Assembly (NCBI GenBank): GCA_016182545.1
Contig: JACPGG010000097.1
Span: 1 to 34,679, forward strand
DNA length: 34,679 nucleotides
Reading direction: 5' to 3'
Source: Ignavibacteriales bacterium
GTDB lineage: Bacteria; Bacteroidota; Ignavibacteria; UBA10030; UBA8401
The notes under the pieces are model-generated. The model ran no database searches and was not told the DNA's origin. It saw only the letters and a program-made list of their open reading frames with translations. Position numbers and translations under genes: made by a program. Shown in pieces: positions 1 through 6,763 of this stretch; position 1 is the first letter of the stretch; each line of letters begins with the position of its first letter.

Positions 1-761
1 GTATTCGTTGTGCCGCTGAAGAGTTCCAGCGTCAGGTCGAACGTTGCCGATTTCCCGAGTTCTCCTTCCTGCGAGAATTGCTGCGATTGCACAAGGACTT
101 TGTTCTGCGATGCATCTTTCTGCAGGAATATCTTCATGGTGCGGGACGATCCGTTGCCGTAAATAACGTTGACCACCACGGCATCCAGATCTTGCAGCAA
201 GATAAAATCCAATTCTTTCGGGTGACCGAACCGCAGTTCATCGATCTTTGCTTCATACGGCTGGCTGATGATGGAATTATCTGTATTGGCAATCGAAACG
301 TATACATTCGGGATGACATCAGGTTGCAGCGAGCGGAACAATTGATCTTCCATCTTCACCAACTTTTGAAACTCCGCGTTCCCGCCGGAAGTGTTGATCA
401 GTGTGAGTCGGACATGTTTCTTGCCATCGCTTGTTTGGTACTTCACCGCTTTTTCAACGGAGATGAATTGCGTCTCGAACAGCACGGCGAGAAGCGACTG
501 CTGGTAATTGACTTCTGCATCAGAGAACGATACACGCGCACGGTCGAGTTCTGCCTGCGACAATAATCCCTTTTTGAACAGATCCTGCTGGCGCTCGAAT
601 TCTTTTTTGCTGAATTCGTATGCTTCCTTCGCTCGTTTTAATCCGAGCAGGCGGTACTTGTCGTCACGCTGGTTGAAGTACGGATTCGCCTGCGCCGATG
701 ATTTCTCAGGTACCGCAGATGTTGTGCAGACGACGAGGATGAAGTAGAATAAATATTTCAT
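1..761 (-). CDS. Periplasmic coiled-coil/beta protein, C-terminus cut by window edge
   Basis: Reading the minus strand from the ATG at 761, the frame stays open to the left window edge (253 complete codons), so the gene is partial. The product starts with a signal peptide (MKYLFYFILVVCTTSA, cleavage near residues 23-26). A short charged helical region follows at about residues 30-85, with a motif (QQDLFKKGLLSQAELDRAR) that resembles the hairpin helices of HlyD/RND periplasmic adaptor proteins. The rest looks like beta domains (KKHVRLTLINTSGG; ELDFILLQDLDAVVVNVIYG). The resemblance to adaptors is confined to the helix, and no lipoyl-type barrel is visible, so an efflux role is not claimed. It starts 50 bases after the PDZ gene stop and is probably co-transcribed with it. 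A periplasmic or outer-membrane-associated role is inferred from the signal peptide and its partner. Protein family not recognised. Confidence 0.75.
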   Translation of the reverse strand, partial: MKYLFYFILVVCTTSAVPEKSSAQANPYFNQRDDKYRLLGLKRAKEAYEFSKKEFERQQDLFKKGLLSQAELDRARVSFSDAEVNYQQSLLAVLFETQFISVEKAVKYQTSDGKKHVRLTLINTSGGNAEFQKLVKMEDQLFRSLQPDVIPNVYVSIANTDNSIISQPYEAKIDELRFGHPKELDFILLQDLDAVVVNVIYGNGSSRTMKIFLQKDASQNKVLVQSQQFSQEGELGKSATFDLTLELFSGTTN

Positions 762-785
762 AATGTATTGAATCACCGGGAGACA

Positions 786-813
786 ATCTTCGTGACTTGG
801 TGATTTTGTGGTT
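786..813. repeat. Degenerate dispersed repeat of the 'cttcgtgacttggtgattttgtggtt' kind, shortened here
   Basis: The 50-base spacer between the two minus-strand genes is filled by a CTTCGTGACTTGGTGAT-like stretch that touches the stop codon of the PDZ gene. A related stretch (CCTTCGTGTCTTTGTGTG) lies at 27851-27868. Runs of this sort (alternating CTTCGTG/CTTTGTG/GTGGTT) are common intergenic repeats in Bacteroidota and relatives from memory. With only two diverged copies here the assignment is tentative. Confidence 0.35.
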
Positions 814-1516
814 ATCGGTTAATGATCATCCTGCCCATCGGCTTCGGCTTGCTGAATGTCTCTCTGCTCTCTTTCCCGTCGCGAAAAAAAACGATCGTGA
901 CTTTATCTCCTTCTTTGAGGGCGTCATACGATTCAACGAACGATTCCGCATCCGTTGTCGCTTTTCCATTGATCGAAACAATGAGATCACCCGCTTTAGG
1001 AGAGAATGATTTGAAATTGTTCGCGGCGGTCGGCAGAACATTATTCACCACCACCTGTTTATCCTTTGTGCTGAAGGCAAGCCCGAGAGCAGGCAGAACC
1101 TCTTCCCCTTCTTTTTGTTCCATGCGCATCACCATGGTGCCACCGGCTTTATTCAATTCTTCGGCGCTTTTCTTTGTGAATTTTGCCATCAACAGGTTCT
1201 CTCCCCGTTTCAAACCGATCTTGAATTCGTCCCCGACTTTGGTGTTCTCATATTGTTCCTGAAGATCTTTAACAGTCTTTACTTTTTTTCCGTTTGCCAT
1301 CAATACTTCGTCATCTTTTTGAACATCAGTTGATTGCTGCTCGTGATTCCCAAGAATGATATCGACGATCAGTTTGTCGTTCTTCGGAACGATCACGGCG
1401 CCTGCTTCACGAATGATCACGGCATTATCCGCGGAGAGCGTTCGAGTCATCCGTTTCGGTTCCTGTGCCGCTGTCGTAAGGCACAAAAGGTAGAACAGCG
1501 AAAGAAAATATTTCAC
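812..1516 (-). CDS. Periplasmic protein with two PDZ domains
   Basis: The 234-residue product begins with a signal peptide (MKYFLSLFYLLCLTTAA). It has two PDZ-like regions. The first is near residues 60-115 (DVQKDDEVLMANGKKVKTV, with the usual 'D.V...G..V' ligand-loop pattern). The second is near residues 143-228 (LGLAF, then FSPKAGDLIVSINGKATTD, then GDKVTIVFFRDGK). No protease domain is present, so it is not a complete DegP/HtrA-type enzyme. A role in binding peptides or scaffolding envelope proteins is inferred. The start is a GTG at 1516 preceded by AGGAG at a good distance. It is the first gene of a minus-strand pair with the partial gene ending at the window edge. It is divergent from the histidine kinase, and the phased GTTA array at 1588-1621 lies in the shared upstream region. 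Confidence 0.85.
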   Translation of the reverse strand: MKYFLSLFYLLCLTTAAQEPKRMTRTLSADNAVIIREAGAVIVPKNDKLIVDIILGNHEQQSTDVQKDDEVLMANGKKVKTVKDLQEQYENTKVGDEFKIGLKRGENLLMAKFTKKSAEELNKAGGTMVMRMEQKEGEEVLPALGLAFSTKDKQVVVNNVLPTAANNFKSFSPKAGDLIVSINGKATTDAESFVESYDALKEGDKVTIVFFRDGKESRETFSKPKPMGRMIINR

Positions 1517-1529
1517 AGTGGTCTCCTGA

Positions 1530-1561
1530 TATTTTTATTGATGTATTGTTTGACGGTCAAA
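1530..1561 (-). promoter_or_regulatory. Candidate promoter of the PDZ gene
   Basis: Read on the minus strand, TTTG (1561-1558) is followed after 20 bases by TAAAAATA (1537-1530). The layout parallels the better TTTG-N19-TATATTTT element at 4095-4125, and both sit 25-26 bases downstream of a TAAC operator copy. The -7 part is a poor match to the Bacteroidota TAnnTTTG consensus, so support comes mainly from the shared spacing. Confidence 0.4.
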
Positions 1562-1587
1562 ATACATCCGATGTTGCGCCGTTCATA

Positions 1588-1621
1588 GTTAATAACTGTT
1601 AGCAGATGTTAAAAAATGTTA
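1588..1621. promoter_or_regulatory. Four GTTA direct repeats phased at exactly 10 bp (candidate response-regulator operator)
   Basis: GTTA occurs at 1588, 1598, 1608 and 1618, exactly one helical turn apart, and once more out of phase at 1641. Direct repeats with 10-11 bp phasing are the usual binding pattern of OmpR/PhoB-family dimers (for example the CpxR box). The array lies between the divergent PDZ and kinase genes. Read toward the PDZ gene it appears as TAAC repeats ending 71 bases before the GTG start. A matching pair lies upstream of the lipoprotein gene at 4056-4069. The OmpR-type regulator at 3343-4044 is the natural candidate binder. Confidence 0.65.
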
Positions 1622-1662
1622 AAAGGGAAGATTTTGAGATGTTAGATTTGTAGATTGTCAAT

Positions 1663-3288
1663 GTGAAAAAGGGAACGAAGCATATCGTGTTGATCATTGC
1701 GGGGATTTCCATCGCGCTGATCGGTTTGATTTCGCTGCAGATCTATCTGCTGTTGGTTTCGTACGAACAAAAAGAGCAGGCGTTCGAGCGGAACGCATTG
1801 AATGCGATGAACACTGTCAGCCGGAAACTGGAAGTGGAAGAAGCAGCGGGGAGGATTTTCAATGTTTTGGTCAATACAACCGGCAGTGCGCCGGAACGTA
1901 TTGCAAAAAAATTTCCGGCGTTCAAGCATGATACCGATACCTTCTTCATCAAAACTCCTTCGTCTGGCACTAAGCAGCGCGTGTTGACGGATGGTAACAA
2001 CATGCGCATCGAAATTTTCGAGTCTCACGGAGCCGATACGACAATTGCTGTAAAAGGTTCTGCAAAGAAATCCTCATCTGTCTCGTTTTCGTACGGTTAC
2101 CAAATTGAAGGAGGCAGGATGCAGTTCAACGGACGGATGAATGACAGCGCATGGATTGTGTATATCGACAGTTCCAGCGCGAAACGGAAAGAACTTGTGA
2201 CAAAAGTTGTGGACAAACTTGCCTTCATCGAACAATTGCCGATAGACAAACGGATTGAGAGGAAGCGGCTCGATTCGTTGCTTGCTGCTTCTTTTCTAGA
2301 TGCGGAAATTCATTTGCCGTACTCGTTTGCAGTCTTTGTCGGGATGCGCGATTCGCTTGTTTTGCAAAGCGACTCGGCAGATGGAAATGCACTTCATGTA
2401 TCCTCATTAAAAACGCAACTCTTTTCCAATGATGTTCTCTCCCCCAGATACACGCTTGCAGTTCTCTTTCCTGATCGAACATCATTTGTGTTGAAAGAAA
2501 TGACAGCGCTGGTTGTTCTTTCAATTCTTTTTATGGGGATCATAATATTTTGCTTTGTGTACGTCATTCGTTTGATTTTTTCTCAGAAACGGTTCGGAGA
2601 GTCGGTGATCAATTTCATCAACAATATGACGCACGAATTCAAGACGCCGATCTCAACGATCGCGCTTGCTTCCGAAGCGATCGCAAAGCCCGAAACGATG
2701 AAGAGCAAGGCAAGACTGACAAAGTACAATGCTGTCATCGCCGATGAAAATCTCCGCATGAAACGACAGGTCGACAAGATCCTGCAAATGGCGGTACTGG
2801 AAGAAGGGGAATTCGAATTGAAACGTTCGCCGGTCAATTTGCACGAAGTAATCGAACAGGCGGTGAAAAACATTTCACTGCAGATTGAGCAGAAGGGAGG
2901 ATCGATCGTTTCTTCATTGAACGCGAAGAATTTTGTTGTTGAAGGAGATGCAGTTCATTTGACGAATATCATTCACAACGTACTGGACAATGCAATCAAG
3001 TACTCCCCTCAAACTCCGGATATCAGAATCGGCACATCATCCGACACAGAAAATCTCTCCATCGTTGTTCAAGATTCCGGCGTCGGAATTTCGAAGGAGA
3101 ATTTGGCGAGGATCTTTGATAAGTATTATCGCGTGCCAACCGGAAACACGCACGATGTAAAAGGTTTCGGGCTCGGATTGAGCTACGTAAAATTGATTGT
3201 TGAAGCGCATCAGGGAACAGTTTCAATCTCTAGCGAATTGGGAAAGGGAACGAGAGTTGAAATTAAACTTTCTGTTCATCCTGAGTAA
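1663..3288 (+). CDS. Membrane sensor histidine kinase, RprX-like
   Basis: Class I transmembrane histidine kinase of 541 residues. It has a first membrane helix at about residues 8-32, a periplasmic sensor region of about 240 residues without a recognised fold, and a second helix at about 281-303. A HisKA domain follows with the phospho-acceptor His324 in MTHEFKTP. The HATPase has the N box (NVLDNAIKYS), G1 (DSGVGIS), F box (FDKYYRV) and G2 (GFGLGLSYVK). It should autophosphorylate and pass phosphate to the OmpR-type regulator 54 bases downstream. H-box and G2 wording resemble Bacteroidota RprX-type kinases; this is family-level recognition. The start is GTG at 1663; the overlapping ATG at 1661 runs straight into a stop. 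The last residues (HPE) and the stop codon come from an intergenic-type repeat overlapping the gene end. Confidence 0.93.
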   Translation: MKKGTKHIVLIIAGISIALIGLISLQIYLLLVSYEQKEQAFERNALNAMNTVSRKLEVEEAAGRIFNVLVNTTGSAPERIAKKFPAFKHDTDTFFIKTPSSGTKQRVLTDGNNMRIEIFESHGADTTIAVKGSAKKSSSVSFSYGYQIEGGRMQFNGRMNDSAWIVYIDSSSAKRKELVTKVVDKLAFIEQLPIDKRIERKRLDSLLAASFLDAEIHLPYSFAVFVGMRDSLVLQSDSADGNALHVSSLKTQLFSNDVLSPRYTLAVLFPDRTSFVLKEMTALVVLSILFMGIIIFCFVYVIRLIFSQKRFGESVINFINNMTHEFKTPISTIALASEAIAKPETMKSKARLTKYNAVIADENLRMKRQVDKILQMAVLEEGEFELKRSPVNLHEVIEQAVKNISLQIEQKGGSIVSSLNAKNFVVEGDAVHLTNIIHNVLDNAIKYSPQTPDIRIGTSSDTENLSIVVQDSGVGISKENLARIFDKYYRVPTGNTHDVKGFGLGLSYVKLIVEAHQGTVSISSELGKGTRVEIKLSVHPE

Positions 3289-3330
3289 GCGATCCCGACG
3301 CAGTCAGGAGAGCGCATCGAAGGATGACGA
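3276..3330. repeat. Palindromic 'TCATCCTGAG...AGGATGA' element overlapping the kinase stop codon
   Basis: TCATCCT (3276-3282) is matched by its reverse complement AGGATGA (3321-3327), with 38 bases between. The wording TCATCCTGAG...TCGAAGGATGAC belongs to a widespread palindromic repeat family of Bacteroidota and neighbours. A sister form, GTCATTCTGAGCGAAGCGAA, is present at 24106-24130 and a third at 28606-28670. The element contains the TAA stop of the kinase (3286-3288) and fills the gap to the regulator start. Confidence 0.7.
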
Positions 3331-3342
3331 TACACAAGATCC

Positions 3343-4044
3343 ATGAAACCCAAAAAGAAAATATTGCTCCTTGAAGACGATCCGAATCTCGGCTTCATCC
3401 TTTCCGAACATCTGGAGATGAACGGATTCGGCGTACAATTATGCACGAACGGCGTCGACGGTCTTGCGGTGTATAAAAAAGATGCTCCGGCGCTCTGCCT
3501 TGTAGATGTGATGATGCCAAAAAAGGACGGCTTCACATTTGTGAAGGAAGTTCGACAGTCTGATCAACAGACGCCGATTATTTTTCTCACTGCAAAATCA
3601 CTGAAGGAAGACCGGATCGAAGGATTAAAGATCGGCGCCGATGATTATATCACAAAACCGTTCAGCATGGAGGAATTGCTTCTGAGGATCAATGCCGTTT
3701 TGAAGCGAAGCAACGGAACAGATCAGTCGGAACAGATGCAAACGGAATTCTCGATAGGTAAATTCAAATTTGACTCTTCCAAATCAATTCTTCAGATTGA
3801 CGAAAAGAAAAAAAGATCGCTCACTGCAAAAGAATCCGAACTTCTCTGCGTTCTTGCACTTCATTCCAATTCCCTGGTCGAGCGTGAAAAAATTTTACAG
3901 TCCGTGTGGGGGAACGATTCGTATTATAATGCCCGCAGCATGGATGTGTATATATCGAAACTCCGTAAATATTTGAAACCGGATCCGTCCGTTTCAATAG
4001 TGAACGCACACGGAAAAGGATACAAACTGCTCGTTGACCGCTAG
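3343..4044 (+). CDS. OmpR/PhoB-family response regulator, RprY-like
   Basis: A 233-residue DNA-binding response regulator. The receiver domain at residues 5-118 has the acidic pair E16-D17/D18 region, phospho-acceptor Asp55 (LVDVMMPKKDGF), the Thr switch in FLTAK and the KPF lysine in ITKPFSMEEL. The C-terminal winged helix (about 130-232) has the typical LTAKESELL start and the recognition segment in YNARSMDVYISKLRKYL. Receiver wording is close to Bacteroidota RprY. It is encoded directly after its kinase, separated only by a palindromic repeat. Likely targets by sequence are the phased GTTA/TAAC sites at 1588-1621 and 4056-4069, which flank the kinase-regulator pair on both sides. Confidence 0.94.
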   Translation: MKPKKKILLLEDDPNLGFILSEHLEMNGFGVQLCTNGVDGLAVYKKDAPALCLVDVMMPKKDGFTFVKEVRQSDQQTPIIFLTAKSLKEDRIEGLKIGADDYITKPFSMEELLLRINAVLKRSNGTDQSEQMQTEFSIGKFKFDSSKSILQIDEKKKRSLTAKESELLCVLALHSNSLVEREKILQSVWGNDSYYNARSMDVYISKLRKYLKPDPSVSIVNAHGKGYKLLVDR

Positions 4045-4055
4045 CACGTTCCTAT

Positions 4056-4069
4056 TAACGTTTTTTAAC
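4056..4069 (+). promoter_or_regulatory. TAAC-N6-TAAC pair upstream of the lipoprotein gene (candidate operator)
   Basis: TAAC at 4056-4059 and 4066-4069, exactly 10 bp apart. On the opposite strand this reads GTTAAAAAACGTTA, nearly the same as GTTAAAAAATGTTA in the array at 1608-1621. It lies 75 bases before the lipoprotein ATG and 25 bases before a TTTG promoter element. That matches the PDZ-side layout (71 and 26 bases). Confidence 0.6.
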
Positions 4070-4094
4070 CTTCCGTTCATATTTCTGTCCAATC

Positions 4095-4125
4095 TTTGTT
4101 TAATCTCTTTTGACTTGTATATTTT
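4095..4125 (+). promoter_or_regulatory. Candidate Bacteroidota-type promoter of the lipoprotein-activator operon
   Basis: TTTG (4095-4098), 19 bases, then TATATTTT (4118-4125), close to the Bacteroidota primary-sigma consensus TTTG / TAnnTTTG. It lies 20 bases before the lipoprotein start codon and directly downstream of the TAAC pair, the usual place for a regulator that contacts polymerase from upstream. Confidence 0.5.
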
Positions 4126-4144
4126 TTCACGAAATTGAGACAGA

Positions 4145-5137
4145 ATGAATGCGCGATATCAATTTTTTGTATGTATTGTACTGCTGGCAGGGTGTATTGA
4201 CGACGCGCCGCACGACAATCCTCTCGATCCGAGTTCTCCGGCGTATGTTCGTGTCGGGAGTATGACGGGAGTGATCACAATCGCGAATCAGTCGACCGCT
4301 ATTGCCGGTGCTACGATCACCGATCTTGATGAGAATATTCTCGTCAGATCCGATACGTTCGGTTATTTTGTGTTCAATCATTTATCGTCGGGCACGCACA
4401 CATTTGTTTGCACAAAAGAAAATTTCACGAACGACACCTTCCGGGTCGACATACAGGACCGCGCGTCAACGCACGTGGTTCGCGGACTTAACGGAGCACC
4501 GGTTGTCGTCTCGCAGAATATACTCGCCAGAAAAATCGATCAATATTTTCCGAGTCCACAGTATTTCGTCGAAGTAACGGCAGAGGTAATTGATCCAAAT
4601 AGCTCGCTCGATCTCGACTCGGTGTGGTTCAGTGTTGTCGATACCTTACGTTTTCCGTTGGCACCCATACCCGGTACAAATAATTTCATCACTACGATCT
4701 ACAAGAATAAACTTCCCACAAATACGATCCAATGGCTTGTAGGAAAACCACTGTATATCGTGTCACGGGATGACAACGGTGCGGTGAATATCGGTTCACC
4801 GTTCTTTGTAACCCGTGTGATAGAACAAACGGCAAATCCATTATATCCATCCTCTTTGAATAACGATACAACAACGGTATTCCCCGAATTCAGATGGGAT
4901 CCGCCGGATGTTACTTTTAACTATTCTTACACCCTTTCGTTATCCAGGATTGACGGTGGAACTCAAACGATTGTGTGGATGAAAGAGGGTATTTCCTCGA
5001 TCGATCAAAGCCTGCAGTATCCGAATGACGGCTCTGTTGATTCACTGCAACAGGGGACCCATGTGTGGTCAATTTCGGTGGTGGATGATTTCGGCAATTA
5101 TGCCCGCTCAAAAGAATCTTCATTTGTGGTGAAATAA
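4145..5137 (+). CDS. Lipoprotein with carboxypeptidase-regulatory-like domain
   Basis: A 330-residue protein with a short lipoprotein signal ending in the lipobox LLAGC (Cys17), so it should be lipid-anchored after signal peptidase II processing. Residues about 35-95 form a carboxypeptidase D regulatory-like beta domain (GVITIANQSTAIAGATIT, then TFGYFVFNHLSSGTHTF). The C-terminal two-thirds are beta-rich. A segment at about 245-325 (EFRWDPPDVTFNYSYTLSLS... HVWSISVVDDFGNYARS) resembles an FN3/Ig-like fold. No catalytic motif was seen. Its TAA overlaps the next gene's ATG by one base (TAATG), so translation of the lipoprotein and the sigma-54 activator is probably coupled. A surface-exposed or sensory role beside the signalling genes is inference. 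Confidence 0.88.
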   Translation: MNARYQFFVCIVLLAGCIDDAPHDNPLDPSSPAYVRVGSMTGVITIANQSTAIAGATITDLDENILVRSDTFGYFVFNHLSSGTHTFVCTKENFTNDTFRVDIQDRASTHVVRGLNGAPVVVSQNILARKIDQYFPSPQYFVEVTAEVIDPNSSLDLDSVWFSVVDTLRFPLAPIPGTNNFITTIYKNKLPTNTIQWLVGKPLYIVSRDDNGAVNIGSPFFVTRVIEQTANPLYPSSLNNDTTTVFPEFRWDPPDVTFNYSYTLSLSRIDGGTQTIVWMKEGISSIDQSLQYPNDGSVDSLQQGTHVWSISVVDDFGNYARSKESSFVVK

Positions 5138-6609
5138 TGGAACAGAAGGACAACTTCAACGCATTGTACGATATTACAAAAACGATCAATTTAATTCTTG
5201 ATCCGAATGAATTGCTGGAGAAAGTACTGGAGATTGCAATGACGCATCTCTCCGCCGAACGGGGATTCGTCATGCTGTCCGATCAGAATGCGGAACTCGG
5301 ATATACTGTGGTTGCATTCAAGAATTTCAATTCCAAAAAAGCCGGAGATGAGTTTGCCGGTTCATCGTCCGTCATCAAAACCGTGCTCGATACAGGCGAA
5401 CCGGTGCTCACGTTCGATGCGATGAGCGACGAACGGTTCGAGTCGTCCGTGAGTATCATGGCGCAGAAGATTTTGTCCATAATATGTATTCCGCTTCGCA
5501 CGGGGGAACGGATCACCGGTGCCGTGTATCTGGACAGCAGCAAATCCCGCAAGGCGTTCACGGATGATGCGCTGAAATTCCTGACGATCTTTGGGAATCT
5601 TGCCGCAATAGCGATCGAGAATGCACAGCAATATTCATCGCTCAAGGCAGAGAATGTCCGGTTGAAGAATGAAGTCGATGTTACACATCTGTTCTCAAAC
5701 ATCATCGGAGCGAGCGAGAAATGGAAAAAAGCATTGGAGATCGCCCACCGCGTGCTGGATGTGGATGTTGCCATCCTGCTCACTGGTGAAAGCGGAACCG
5801 GAAAAGAACTTGTTGCGCGGGCGATCCACGACAACGGCACACGGAAAGGGAAACCGTTCGTTGCCGTCAACGCTTCCGCGCTGCCGGAAAATCTAATGGA
5901 GAGCGAGCTCTTTGGTTACATGAAAGGTTCGTTCACCGGAGCCAACTCAGATAGAAAAGGACTTATTGAAGTGGCAAGCGGCGGCACATTGTTCCTTGAT
6001 GAGATCGGCGACCTGCCGTTGAATCTGCAGGCAAAGATCCTCCGTCTGTTACAGGAAAAGGAATACCGCAGGGTTGGCGATACGAAGAATAAGGTCGCGG
6101 ATATACGCATCATTGCCGCCACCAACAAAGATCTTGAAACGGCTGTGAAGGAAGGGAGGTTCAGGGACGACCTCTTCTTTCGATTGAATGTGATCGATAT
6201 TCATCTTCCTCCGTTGCGGGACCGGCGGGACGATATTCCCCTGCTTGCAAAATATTTTCTCAAACGCGCTGTGGAAAATTACAAGCGTTCAATTGACGGT
6301 ATCCACCCCGAAGCGATGCAGATGCTCCTCGCCAATCAGTGGAAAGGGAATGTCCGTGAGTTTCAAAACGTGATCGAGCGGGCTGTCGTGCTCTGTCGAG
6401 GGAGTCAATTGACGAAAGAAGATTTCGTATTCAATGCGGGGGATTCGTCCGCGCTGCAAAAAAATTCCATGACGCTTGCCGATTTTGAACGGCAGATCAT
6501 TGAAGCAACATTGCAGGAAATGGAGGGAAACCGTACACGCACCGCCGAACGGCTCGGCGTGTCGCTCCGTTGGCTCCAGTACAGACTGAAGGAATGGGGA
6601 AGCGAGTGA
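5137..6609 (+). CDS. GAF-domain sigma-54-dependent transcriptional activator (Fis-type HTH)
   Basis: A 490-residue enhancer-binding protein. The N-terminal GAF sensor domain is at about residues 5-165, and a short linker follows. The AAA+ sigma-54 activation domain spans about 185-410. Walker A is GESGTGKE at 217-224, the sigma-54 contact loop is GSFTGA at 264-269 (Ser in place of the commonest Ala), and Walker B is TLFLDEIGD around Asp288. The arginine-finger region FRDDLFFRLNV is also present. The Fis-type HTH at about 445-490 contains NRTRTAERLGVSLRWLQYRL. There is no receiver domain, so it is likely switched by a ligand of GAF or by a partner such as the Ser/Thr kinase encoded next. It is translationally coupled to the lipoprotein. 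A good sigma-54 promoter with a dyad upstream lies about 2.5 kb downstream, before the T9SS protein at 9254. Confidence 0.95.
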   Translation: MEQKDNFNALYDITKTINLILDPNELLEKVLEIAMTHLSAERGFVMLSDQNAELGYTVVAFKNFNSKKAGDEFAGSSSVIKTVLDTGEPVLTFDAMSDERFESSVSIMAQKILSIICIPLRTGERITGAVYLDSSKSRKAFTDDALKFLTIFGNLAAIAIENAQQYSSLKAENVRLKNEVDVTHLFSNIIGASEKWKKALEIAHRVLDVDVAILLTGESGTGKELVARAIHDNGTRKGKPFVAVNASALPENLMESELFGYMKGSFTGANSDRKGLIEVASGGTLFLDEIGDLPLNLQAKILRLLQEKEYRRVGDTKNKVADIRIIAATNKDLETAVKEGRFRDDLFFRLNVIDIHLPPLRDRRDDIPLLAKYFLKRAVENYKRSIDGIHPEAMQMLLANQWKGNVREFQNVIERAVVLCRGSQLTKEDFVFNAGDSSALQKNSMTLADFERQIIEATLQEMEGNRTRTAERLGVSLRWLQYRLKEWGSE

Positions 6610-6729
6610 AAATTCAAAAATCCGATCGACAAATCACAAATAATATTCAATACCGAAAACTGAAAAACATTTTTTTTGTTTTTGATGATTGGGATTTAAT
6701 TGTCATTTGTTTTTGGTATTTGGAACTTT
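6609..6729. repeat. Long imperfect inverted repeat (about 52-nt arms) in the gap before the Ser/Thr kinase
   Basis: The A-rich left arm (6609-6660) is roughly 70% complementary to the T-rich right arm (6678-6729), with a 17-base centre. The left arm carries pieces like AAATTCAAAAATCC and ACAAATCACAAATAA, the right TTGTCATTTGTTTTTGGTAT. Such 'AAATCCGAAATACAAA' palindromes are common non-coding repeats in this bacterial group. The element starts at the stop codon of the sigma-54 activator and fills most of the gap. Confidence 0.6.
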
Positions 6730-6763
6730 ATTCCACTCTGTCTTTGTGTGAAATGTTTCGGAA

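Noticed and set aside
78-566. Plus-strand open frame opposite the partial minus-strand gene
   Set aside because: The minus-strand frame gives a signal peptide, a coherent coiled coil and reads to the edge; the plus frame looks like an antisense shadow.
5926-5943. GSFTGA instead of GAFTGA as a broken sigma-54 contact loop
   Set aside because: Ser at this place is, from memory, a tolerated variant and all other motifs are intact; kept only as a note.
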